Of a DNA stretch of 13,991 nucleotides, positions 7,971 through 13,991 are shown in pieces. A program made the position numbers and the translations under genes. The stretch comes from Gammaproteobacteria bacterium UBA2168 (GTDB lineage Bacteria; Pseudomonadota; Gammaproteobacteria; Pseudomonadales; Azotimanducaceae). Each line of letters begins with the position of its first letter. Position 1 is the first letter of the stretch. The stretch lies in the NCBI GenBank assembly GCA_002327525.1, contig DCWG01000144.1, forward strand, positions 1 through 13,991. Direction: 5' to 3'. The notes under the pieces were generated by a model, which saw only the letters and a program-made list of their open reading frames with translations, searched no databases and was not told the origin of the DNA.

Positions 7971-8417
7971 CTAGAATGGAATATCGTCGTCGAAATCGTC
8001 GTCATCGCTGACGGTGGGCGCATTGTCCGCGGGTGCCGTTTGCGGCGCTCCCTGCTCGAAACCGGTGGGGGCACCACCGCCCCCGCGAGAGTCGAGCATC
8101 TGCATATCACGCGCGTTGATGTCCGTCTTGTAGCGTTTGATGCCGTCCTGCTCCCAGCTCGACGTGCGTAGCTGCCCCTCGATGTACACCTTCGAGCCCT
8201 TGTGCAGGTATTGGGCCGCGATCTCGGCCAGCCGCCCGAAGCACACGATGTTGTGCCACTCCGTAGCCTCGCGTTGTTCGCCGGTCTGCCGGTCTTTCCA
8301 GCTTTCCGACGTCGCCAGGCTGAAATTGCAAACCGGACTGCCAGCCTGCGTGTACCGGGTCTCGGGGTCACGCCCCAGGTTCCCTATCAGAATGACCTTG
8401 TTGATCCCCCGCGCCAT
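7971..8417 (-). CDS. ssb: Single-stranded DNA-binding protein
   Basis: Tetrameric protein that coats single-stranded DNA in replication, repair and recombination. It has 148 residues from the ATG at 8417. That start was chosen because [19 protein letters not shown] is the standard SSB N-terminus; the frame is open further upstream but that part has no SSB character and runs over the uvrA start. The OB fold covers about residues 4-108, with the aromatic and basic residues seen in SSBs ([35 protein letters not shown]). A short Gly/Pro/Ala linker (about 111-136) leads to the acidic tip [11 protein letters not shown], the docking site for RecQ, Exo I, PriA and other partners. It is shorter than E. 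coli SSB (178) because of the linker. Divergent from uvrA, as in many gammaproteobacteria. Confidence 0.97.
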   Translation of the reverse strand: MARGINKVILIGNLGRDPETRYTQAGSPVCNFSLATSESWKDRQTGEQREATEWHNIVCFGRLAEIAAQYLHKGSKVYIEGQLRTSSWEQDGIKRYKTDINARDMQMLDSRGGGGAPTGFEQGAPQTAPADNAPTVSDDDDFDDDIPF

Positions 8418-8442
8418 ATCCGTATCTCTTTGTCGTCTTTCG

Positions 8443-8463
8443 AGTGTAAGGCGCGCAGTGTAA
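8443..8463. repeat. Short direct repeat AGTGTAA upstream of ssb
   Basis: AGTGTAA occurs at 8443-8449 and again at 8457-8463, 14 bases apart start to start (TTACACT on the ssb strand). It lies 26-46 bases upstream of the ssb start codon. On the ssb strand each copy contains TACACT, which matches the -10 consensus at four of six bases, so one copy may be the ssb promoter. A good -35 is not visible at the right spacing for either. Confidence 0.4.
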
Positions 8464-8468
8464 ACCAA

Positions 8469-8481
8469 CCCCGGGCCGGGG
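8469..8481. repeat. GC-rich palindrome in the ssb-uvrA gap
   Basis: CCCCGG and CCGGGG are perfect 6-base arms around a single central G. It sits in non-coding DNA between the divergent ssb and uvrA, next to the AGTGTAA direct repeat. It could be an operator-like dyad or a small hairpin (5-bp stem, GGC loop). No T-run follows on either strand, so it is not a terminator. Confidence 0.45.
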
Positions 8482-8564
8482 CACAGCAGATCACATCCCA
8501 GGGGCGCGTAAGCTCCTTGCGAACCGTTATCAGCAGTGTCCTCTAGTAAAAAACACAGATTCCA

Positions 8565-8593
8565 TTGCGCCGCATTTTTCCAGGCGGTATGTT
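8565..8593 (+). promoter_or_regulatory. Possible uvrA promoter
   Basis: TTGCGC (8565-8570) and TATGTT (8588-8593) are spaced 17 bases apart and match the -35 and -10 consensus at three and four of six bases. A transcript would begin near 8600, leaving a short leader with the GGAGG site. The match is weak and was found by eye. Confidence 0.3.
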
Positions 8594-8614
8594 TGATCGT
8601 TTCAGCTCGCCCCC

Positions 8615-8620
8615 GGAGGG
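8615..8620 (+). promoter_or_regulatory. Ribosome binding site that fixes the uvrA start
   Basis: GGAGGG precedes the ATG at 8626 by 5 bases. It decides against the in-frame ATG at 8536, which has no Shine-Dalgarno and would add 30 residues foreign to UvrA. Confidence 0.8.
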
Positions 8621-8625
8621 CGGCA

Positions 8626-11505
8626 ATGGATACGATCTCCGTTCGCGGCGCACGCACCCACAACCTCGACAACGTCGACCTTGAGCTACCGCGTGACAAA
8701 CTCATCGTCATCACGGGATTGTCCGGGTCCGGCAAATCGTCGCTCGCATTCGATACGCTCTATGCCGAAGGCCAGCGCCGCTATGTCGAATCGCTCTCGG
8801 CCTACGCCAGGCAGTTTCTGTCGATGATGGAGAAGCCCGACGTCGATCACATAGAGGGTCTGTCCCCGGCTATTTCCATAGAGCAGAAATCCACGTCACA
8901 TAATCCCCGCTCCACCGTCGGCACCATTACCGAGATATACGATTATCTGCGTCTGTTGTTTGCCAGGGTCGGTGAACCCCGATGCCCGCACCACGGCAGA
9001 GCACTGGACGCGCAGACCGTGAGTCAGATGGTGGACCAGGTACTCGCGCTCCCAGAGGGTCGTCGTATCATGGTGCTGGCACCGGTCGTCACCGAGCGCA
9101 AGGGCGAACATCTGCATGTATTCAAAGAACTGCTTGCCAACGGCTTCATTCGCGCTCGCATCGACGGGCTGGTGGTGGATCTGGACGACGCCCCCGAACT
9201 CGACAAAAACAAGAAGCACACCATCGAGGCGGTAGTGGACCGGCTGCGCATTCGTGAGGACGTGCAACAGCGCCTGGCCGAGTCGTTCGAGACGGCACTC
9301 GAACTGACGGATGGCATCGCCACTGTCAGCTCAATCGAGGACGACGGCGATGAGGCTCTGGTTTTCTCCGCACGTTTTGCTTGTCCGGTATGCGGCTATT
9401 CCATCAGTGAACTTGAGCCACGCATGTTTTCCTTCAACAATCCGGCCGGTGCCTGTCCGGTCTGCGACGGCCTCGGTACGCAGCAATATTTCGACCCGGA
9501 TCTCGTGGTACAGGACGTGGATCTCACGCTCGCGGAGGGTGCGATCCGTGGCTGGGACCGGCGCAACGTCTACTACTACCACATGCTCACCTCGCTCGCC
9601 GATCACTACGGTTTCGACGTCGAGGCGCCGTTTCGCACCCTCAAGAAGAAATACCGCAACGCAATACTCTATGGCAGCGGTTCGCAACGCATCGACTTCA
9701 GCTACGTAAACGACCGGGGTGACGTCATCCGGCGCCGACACCGTTTCGAGGGCATCATCCCCAACATGGAGCGACGCTACCACGAGACGGATTCCAATAT
9801 GGTGCGGGAAAACCTGCAGAAGTATCTGCGCATCCGCGCGTGCCCTGCGTGCAACGGCACCCGTTTACGCGAGGAATCGCGCAACGTCTTCATCAACAAA
9901 GCCGCCCTTCCCGAGATCACGCACGGATCGGTGGAAGGCACACTCGCCTACTTCGAGAAGCTCAAGCTCACAGGTCGGCGCCGCACGATAGCAGAAAAGA
10001 TTCTGAAGGAGATACGCACGCGTCTGCAGTTTCTGGTGGATGTCGGGCTCAACTATCTGACCCTCGATCGCAGCGCCGAGACGCTGTCCGGTGGTGAGGC
10101 CCAGCGCATTCGGCTGGCCAGTCAGATAGGCGCAGGCCTCGTGGGTGTGATGTACATCCTCGACGAGCCGTCCATCGGTCTGCATCAACGGGACAACGAG
10201 CGCCTGCTGCGCACGCTTACTCACCTTCGCGACCTCGGCAACACGGTGCTCGTCGTGGAGCACGACGAGGAAGCCATCCGCAGTGCGGATCACATCGTCG
10301 ACATCGGACCCGGGGCCGGCGTGCACGGCGGTAAGATCGTGGCGAGCGGCGGGATTGAGAACATCCTCAAGGCAAAGAAATCGGTGACCGGCCAGTATCT
10401 GTCCGGAAAGAAAGCCATTGCCATACCGAAGAAGCGCATCGCGCTCGACCAGCAAAAGGTGCTGAGATTGTCGGGCGCACGCGGCAACAACCTGCGCGAC
10501 GTGACCGTGGACATCCCGTGCGGCCTGCTCACCTGCGTTACCGGCGTGTCCGGTTCAGGGAAGTCGACGCTCATCAACCACACCCTGTACCCGATCACCG
10601 CCACGGCTTTGAACAAGGCCTCCACGCTCACTGCCGCGGATCACGACACCATCGAGGGGCTCGAGCATTTCGACAAAGTAGTGGATATCGATCAGAGTCC
10701 CATCGGCCGCACACCTCGCTCGAACCCGGCCACTTACACCGGACTGTTCACCCCAATCCGCGAGTTGTTCGCACAAACGCAGGAAGCGCGAACGCGAGGG
10801 TACAAGCCGGGCCGGTTCAGCTTCAACGTGAAGGGCGGGCGCTGCGAAGCATGTCAGGGCGATGGCGTGATCAAGGTGGAGATGCACTTTCTGCCGGACA
10901 TCTACGTACCCTGCGATGTTTGCAAGGGCAAACGCTACAACCGCGAAACGCTGGATGTGCGCTATAAGGGCAAGAACATCACGCAGGTGCTGGAGATGAC
11001 CGTGGAGGAGGCGCGCGAGTTCTTCGACGCAGTGCCGATGTTGTCACGCAAGCTGCAAACGCTGACGGACGTGGGGCTCTCCTATATCCACCTCGGCCAG
11101 AGCGCAACAACGCTGTCCGGAGGTGAAGCGCAGCGTGTGAAACTGTCCAGGGAACTGTCCAAACGCGGCACCGGGCAAACACTGTACATCCTCGACGAGC
11201 CAACCACAGGCTTGCACTTCCACGACATCGCACAGCTGCTCGAAGTGCTGCACCGACTGCGGGATCAGGGCAATACGGTGGTGGTGATCGAGCATAATCT
11301 CGACGTTATCAAGACAGCGGACTGGATCGTGGATCTCGGTCCCGAGGGCGGCTCGGGAGGGGGGCGGATCGTCGCGGTCGGCACGCCGGAACAGCTCGCC
11401 AAGAAGCGAGGATCGCACACTGGCAGATTCCTGAAGCAGATTCTGAACGGCCGTTCCGCCGCGGCTAGAGCCGTGCCTGGTGCCGAGAAAAAAACGCGCC
11501 GTTAA
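8626..11505 (+). CDS. uvrA: Excinuclease ABC subunit A
   Basis: ATPase that finds bulky DNA lesions with UvrB and loads it for UvrC incision in nucleotide excision repair. It has 959 residues from the ATG at 8626, against 940 in E. coli. The N-terminus [17 protein letters not shown] is standard. It has two ABC cassettes: Walker [10 protein letters not shown] (31-39) and GVSGSGKST (640-648), signature LSGGEAQR at 487-494 and 830-837, and Walker B ILDEPS (511-516) and ILDEPT (855-860). Zinc-binding cysteines are seen as CPVC (253-256) with CPVC (277-280), and C740/C743 with C763/C766; CPACNGT (406-412) is a further conserved pair. The C-terminal tail past residue 940 is basic and variable. Its last codons (EKKTRR) form the 5' arm of the terminator of the converging rplQ. 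No major facilitator gene separates it from ssb, unlike in Pseudomonas. Confidence 0.98.
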   Translation: MDTISVRGARTHNLDNVDLELPRDKLIVITGLSGSGKSSLAFDTLYAEGQRRYVESLSAYARQFLSMMEKPDVDHIEGLSPAISIEQKSTSHNPRSTVGTITEIYDYLRLLFARVGEPRCPHHGRALDAQTVSQMVDQVLALPEGRRIMVLAPVVTERKGEHLHVFKELLANGFIRARIDGLVVDLDDAPELDKNKKHTIEAVVDRLRIREDVQQRLAESFETALELTDGIATVSSIEDDGDEALVFSARFACPVCGYSISELEPRMFSFNNPAGACPVCDGLGTQQYFDPDLVVQDVDLTLAEGAIRGWDRRNVYYYHMLTSLADHYGFDVEAPFRTLKKKYRNAILYGSGSQRIDFSYVNDRGDVIRRRHRFEGIIPNMERRYHETDSNMVRENLQKYLRIRACPACNGTRLREESRNVFINKAALPEITHGSVEGTLAYFEKLKLTGRRRTIAEKILKEIRTRLQFLVDVGLNYLTLDRSAETLSGGEAQRIRLASQIGAGLVGVMYILDEPSIGLHQRDNERLLRTLTHLRDLGNTVLVVEHDEEAIRSADHIVDIGPGAGVHGGKIVASGGIENILKAKKSVTGQYLSGKKAIAIPKKRIALDQQKVLRLSGARGNNLRDVTVDIPCGLLTCVTGVSGSGKSTLINHTLYPITATALNKASTLTAADHDTIEGLEHFDKVVDIDQSPIGRTPRSNPATYTGLFTPIRELFAQTQEARTRGYKPGRFSFNVKGGRCEACQGDGVIKVEMHFLPDIYVPCDVCKGKRYNRETLDVRYKGKNITQVLEMTVEEAREFFDAVPMLSRKLQTLTDVGLSYIHLGQSATTLSGGEAQRVKLSRELSKRGTGQTLYILDEPTTGLHFHDIAQLLEVLHRLRDQGNTVVVIEHNLDVIKTADWIVDLGPEGGSGGGRIVAVGTPEQLAKKRGSHTGRFLKQILNGRSAAARAVPGAEKKTRR

Positions 11506-11514
11506 GGCGCGTTT
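11488..11514 (-). terminator. Intrinsic terminator of the alpha operon, overlapping the 3' end of uvrA
   Basis: AAACGCGCC (11492-11500) and GGCGCGTTT (11506-11514) are perfect 9-base arms around the loop GTTAA. Read on the minus strand, the hairpin is followed by further T residues, giving seven in a row (11494-11488), the standard form of an intrinsic terminator downstream of rplQ. On the plus strand the hairpin is followed only by TTTC, so it would stop uvrA transcripts less well. The uvrA stop codon TAA (11503-11505) is in the loop. Confidence 0.88.
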
Positions 11515-11541
11515 CAAGAAAGGCGGATTGCATTCCGCTTC

Positions 11542-11988
11542 TTACTGTTCTTCTTCCTCGACTGACTCCTCTTCTTCGGAGGTCTCGTCTTCGAAGTCTT
11601 CATCGTACTCGTCGTCGTACTCATCCACGCGCGGACGATCGACCAGTTCTATGAATGCCATGGGAGCGGCATCCCCGGTACGGTAACCGCACTTGAGAAT
11701 ACGCGTGTAGCCGCCTGGACGGTCCTGATAGCGGGGTCCGACCTCCGTGAACAGCTTGCCAACGGCCTCCTTGCTGCGCGTACGGCTGAACGCGAGTCTG
11801 CGGTTGGCTACGGAATCTTCCTTCGCCAGGGTAATCAACGGCTCCACCACGCGACGCAGCTCTTTCGCCTTCGGCACCGTGGTCTTGATCACCTCGCGCT
11901 CGATCAGCGAGGCGGCCATGTTGCGAAACATCGCCTGCCGGTGCGAGCTGGTGCGGTTGAGATGGCGTCCGCTCTTGCGGTGTCTCAT
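11542..11988 (-). CDS. rplQ: 50S ribosomal protein L17 with an acidic C-terminal tail
   Basis: Large-subunit protein near the exit-tunnel end; last gene of the alpha operon. The L17 core is clear over residues 1-120: [17 protein letters not shown], then [21 protein letters not shown] (20-40), [15 protein letters not shown], and [20 protein letters not shown] (92-111), ending FIELVDR. E. coli L17 has 127 residues; this one has 148 because of a tail in which 19 of the last 27 residues (122-148) are Asp or Glu with no basic residue. The start ATG follows ACAGGAAA. It begins 33 bases after rpoA, and the intrinsic terminator begins 28 bases beyond its stop. The tail is read through without any break, so it is probably made; its role is unknown. 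Confidence 0.97.
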   Translation of the reverse strand: MRHRKSGRHLNRTSSHRQAMFRNMAASLIEREVIKTTVPKAKELRRVVEPLITLAKEDSVANRRLAFSRTRSKEAVGKLFTEVGPRYQDRPGGYTRILKCGYRTGDAAPMAFIELVDRPRVDEYDDEYDEDFEDETSEEEESVEEEEQ

Positions 11989-12021
11989 TTTCCTGTCCTA
12001 TTCCAGTACGTCAGCCCGCTG

Positions 12022-13017
12022 TCAGGCTACTTTGTCATCGCCCCGGAGGCTTGCCGGTGGCCAGTTTTCCAGGCGCATGCCCAGCGACAGTCCACGCGAG
12101 GCAAGCACGTCCTTGATCTCGGTGAGTGATTTCTTACCCAGATTCGGTGTCTTCAACAGCTCCACCTCGGTACGCTGGATCAGATCGCCGATGTAGTAGA
12201 TGTTCTCTGCTTTCAGGCAGTTGGCCGAGCGCACCGTCAGTTCCAGATCATCCACCGGTCGGAGCAGAATCGGATCAACTTCGTCCTCACGCTCCTCCGA
12301 GACCGGCTCACCTTCACTTTCCAGATCGACGAACACCGCCAGCTGCTGTTGCAGTATGGTGGCGGCGCGCCGGATGGCTTCTTCCGGGTCGATGGTACCG
12401 TTGGTCTGGAGATCGAGAATCAGTTTGTCGAGGTCGGTGCGCTGTTCCACACGTGCACTCTCCACACTGTAGGCAACGCGACGCATCGGGCTGTAGGTAG
12501 CATCCAGTCGCAACACGCCGATGGGGCGCGTTTCCTCTTCTTCTTCCAGGCTATCGACGGGCACATAGCCTCGACCGCGCGTCACGCGCGCTTCGATGTG
12601 GATGGCGCCATTGTCGTTCAGCGAGCAGATCACGTGATCCGGATTGGCGATCTCGGTGTCTTCCGTGAGCTGAAAATCGCCCGCGGTGACTTCACCGGCA
12701 CCCTCCTTCGCCAGAGTGATCACGGCTTCACTCTGATTGTGAACGACGGCCGCAATGCCTTTCAGGTTCAGCATTATGTCGATCACGTCTTCCTGCACGC
12801 CTTCCAGCGTGCTGTACTCGTGCAGCACGCCATCAATCTGCACCTCGGTGATCGCACAACCAGGCATGGATGACAGCAGGATGCGCCGTAGCGTGTTGCC
12901 GAGCGTATGACCGAAACCGCGCTCGAGCGGCTCGAGCGTGACACGCGCACGCGTCGGGCTGATCTCCTGGATGTCTATGTGGCGGGGTGTCAGAAATTCG
13001 TTGACTGACTGAGCCAT
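12022..13017 (-). CDS. rpoA: RNA polymerase subunit alpha
   Basis: Two copies seed assembly of RNA polymerase and contact activators and UP-element DNA. It has 331 residues, close to 329 in E. coli. The N-terminal domain (about 1-234) shows [20 protein letters not shown] (28-47), [12 protein letters not shown] and the [16 protein letters not shown] loop. An acidic linker (about 233-248) leads to [19 protein letters not shown] (248-266). The C-terminal domain contains Arg263, equal to E. coli Arg265 that contacts DNA, and [17 protein letters not shown] (289-305), nearly identical to E. coli. AAAGGAG lies about 9 bases before the ATG. It sits between rpsD and rplQ as in the standard alpha operon. 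Confidence 0.98.
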   Translation of the reverse strand: MAQSVNEFLTPRHIDIQEISPTRARVTLEPLERGFGHTLGNTLRRILLSSMPGCAITEVQIDGVLHEYSTLEGVQEDVIDIMLNLKGIAAVVHNQSEAVITLAKEGAGEVTAGDFQLTEDTEIANPDHVICSLNDNGAIHIEARVTRGRGYVPVDSLEEEEETRPIGVLRLDATYSPMRRVAYSVESARVEQRTDLDKLILDLQTNGTIDPEEAIRRAATILQQQLAVFVDLESEGEPVSEEREDEVDPILLRPVDDLELTVRSANCLKAENIYYIGDLIQRTEVELLKTPNLGKKSLTEIKDVLASRGLSLGMRLENWPPASLRGDDKVA

Positions 13018-13037
13018 AAATCGCGTCTCCTTTAGGC

Positions 13038-13658
13038 TTACTTAGAGTAAAGCTCTACGATGAGGTTTTCGTTGATTTCCTGCGGTAGTTCGCTGCGGTC
13101 CGGATGGCGCTTAAACACGCCTTCTTTCTTGTCGATGTCGACGTCCACCCAATCGATCGGTGAGCGCTGTACAGACAACTGCAACGCGGCCTGGATACGT
13201 AGCTGACCACGGGCTTTTCCCGCCACTGCCACCACGTCTTCCGGGTTCACCCGATAGGACGGGATGTTCACCAACTGTCCGTTCACGGTAATCGCCTTGT
13301 GCGATACGAGCTGACGGGATTCCGCGCGCGTGGAACCGTAGCCCATGCGGTACACGACATTGTCAAGGCGCGATTCGAGCAGGCGCAGCAGGTTTTCACC
13401 CGTCGCCCCCTTCAGCCGATCTGCGTTCTTGTAGTAGTTGCGAAACTGCTTCTCCAGCACACCGTACAAGCGACGTACCTTCTGCTTCTCGCGCAACTGA
13501 ATCGCATAGTCGCTCAGACGCCCACGGCGAACGCCGTGCTGGCCCGGCGCGGTGTCGATCTTGCACTTGGAATCGATGGGCCGAACACCGCTTTTGAGGA
13601 ACAGATCCGTTCCCTCGCGGCGAGACAGCTTCAGTTTTGGTCCCAGATATCGAGCCAT
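13038..13658 (-). CDS. rpsD: 30S ribosomal protein S4
   Basis: Primary 16S rRNA-binding protein that starts 30S assembly and, in E. coli, represses the alpha operon by binding its mRNA leader. It has 206 residues, the same as E. coli. The N-terminus [20 protein letters not shown] has no zinc-binding cysteine cluster, the cysteine-poor form usual in gammaproteobacteria. Also conserved are [20 protein letters not shown], the S4 RNA-binding domain [20 protein letters not shown] (96-115) and the C-terminus [17 protein letters not shown] lies about 6 bases before the ATG. It follows rpsK by 21 bases. The leader where feedback would act, ahead of rpsM, is outside the window. Confidence 0.98.
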   Translation of the reverse strand: MARYLGPKLKLSRREGTDLFLKSGVRPIDSKCKIDTAPGQHGVRRGRLSDYAIQLREKQKVRRLYGVLEKQFRNYYKNADRLKGATGENLLRLLESRLDNVVYRMGYGSTRAESRQLVSHKAITVNGQLVNIPSYRVNPEDVVAVAGKARGQLRIQAALQLSVQRSPIDWVDVDIDKKEGVFKRHPDRSELPQEINENLIVELYSK

Positions 13659-13679
13659 ATCGTTCTCCTACACCCCCAC

Positions 13680-13991
13680 TCAGACCCGACGCCGTTTCGG
13701 CGGGCGACACCCGTTGTGCGGAATCGGGGTGACGTCAGAAATACTGTTGATGCGCAATCCCGCAGCGTTTAGTGCGCGAACTGCAGATTCACGACCCGGG
13801 CCCGGGCCCTTGACGAACACGTCCACGCTCTTCATGCCGAATTCGAGGGCGGTGTTGCATGCGCGCTCGGCCGCAACCTGCGCCGCGAACGGTGTGCTCT
13901 TACGCGAACCGCGGAACCCGGATCCACCGGCGGTCGCCCAGCATAACGCATTACCCTGGCGATCGCTGATGGTGATGATCGTGTTGTTGAA
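13680..13991 (-). CDS. rpsK: 30S ribosomal protein S11 (partial, N-terminus outside the window)
   Basis: Small-subunit platform protein that lies near the mRNA exit region and pairs with S6/S18/S21. The last 103 codons are visible; the frame is open from the window edge, with roughly 25 N-terminal residues missing by comparison with the 129-residue E. coli protein. It reads [16 protein letters not shown] at the edge, then [58 protein letters not shown] and the ending [18 protein letters not shown]. These match S11 closely. The stop TGA lies 21 bases before the rpsD start. It has no start codon inside the window, so it is easily missed. Confidence 0.95.
   Translation of the reverse strand, partial: FNNTIITISDRQGNALCWATAGGSGFRGSRKSTPFAAQVAAERACNTALEFGMKSVDVFVKGPGPGRESAVRALNAAGLRINSISDVTPIPHNGCRPPKRRRV

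Noticed and set aside
8536..8625. N-terminal extension of uvrA from the ATG at 8536
   Set aside because: It has no Shine-Dalgarno, whereas GGAGGG precedes the ATG at 8626, where the conserved UvrA N-terminus begins.
8418..8735. N-terminal extension of ssb to an upstream ATG at 8735
   Set aside because: The extra 106 residues have no SSB similarity, run over the uvrA start on the other strand, and the true SSB N-terminus with its own ATG is at 8417.
9865..10455. Minus-strand open frame of 196 codons, and a similar one at 11044-11517, antisense to uvrA
   Set aside because: Both mirror conserved UvrA ABC-cassette coding sequence and show no protein family of their own.
13794..13808. GC-rich CCCGGGCCCGGG-type palindrome near 13800
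   Set aside because: It encodes the conserved GPGPG of S11, so the palindrome follows from codon choice.

Overview
The window is a stretch of core bacterial chromosome. The proteins look gammaproteobacterial: S4, S11 and the RNA polymerase alpha C-terminal domain follow the Escherichia coli proteins closely, S4 has the cysteine-poor N-terminus usual in that group, and the run rsfS-rlmH-mrdA-rodA-mltB-rlpA is the order known from Pseudomonas and relatives. By eye the DNA is fairly GC-rich and even in composition. I see no insertion sequences, CRISPR arrays, tRNA or rRNA genes, and no sign of recently acquired DNA. Genus cannot be told from the sequence alone.

Bases 1-7027 hold one long minus-strand gene run, read from high to low coordinates: a LON-substrate-binding-domain protein, nadD, rsfS, rlmH, mrdA (PBP2), rodA, mltB, rlpA, and probably the first codons of a further gene, most likely the dacA/dacC carboxypeptidase. 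Spacing is tight, with two 4-base overlaps and several gaps of 3-42 bases, so this is probably one operon or two overlapping ones. It joins NAD synthesis and ribosome maintenance (nadD, rsfS, rlmH) to the peptidoglycan machinery: RodA polymerises glycan, PBP2 cross-links it during rod elongation, and MltB and RlpA cleave it.

Bases 7028-8625 hold two short control regions around a plus-strand uppP (undecaprenyl pyrophosphate phosphatase, which recycles the carrier lipid needed for the same wall synthesis) and a minus-strand ssb. ssb is divergent from the plus-strand uvrA (8626-11505). The 208-base ssb-uvrA gap has no CTG triplet on the plus strand, so it cannot contain the canonical CTG-N10-CAG LexA box known between these genes in E. 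coli. It does contain a GC-rich palindrome and a short direct repeat.

Bases 11506-13991 are the end of the alpha ribosomal-protein operon on the minus strand: rpsK (cut by the window edge), rpsD, rpoA, rplQ. It ends in a strong intrinsic terminator whose hairpin is also the last codons of the converging uvrA, with the uvrA stop codon in the loop. L17 carries an unusual acidic C-terminal tail.

I did not find a convincing undescribed system. The points most worth a second look are the acidic L17 tail, the terminator-coding overlap, the missing LexA box, and the LON-domain gene coupled to nadD.
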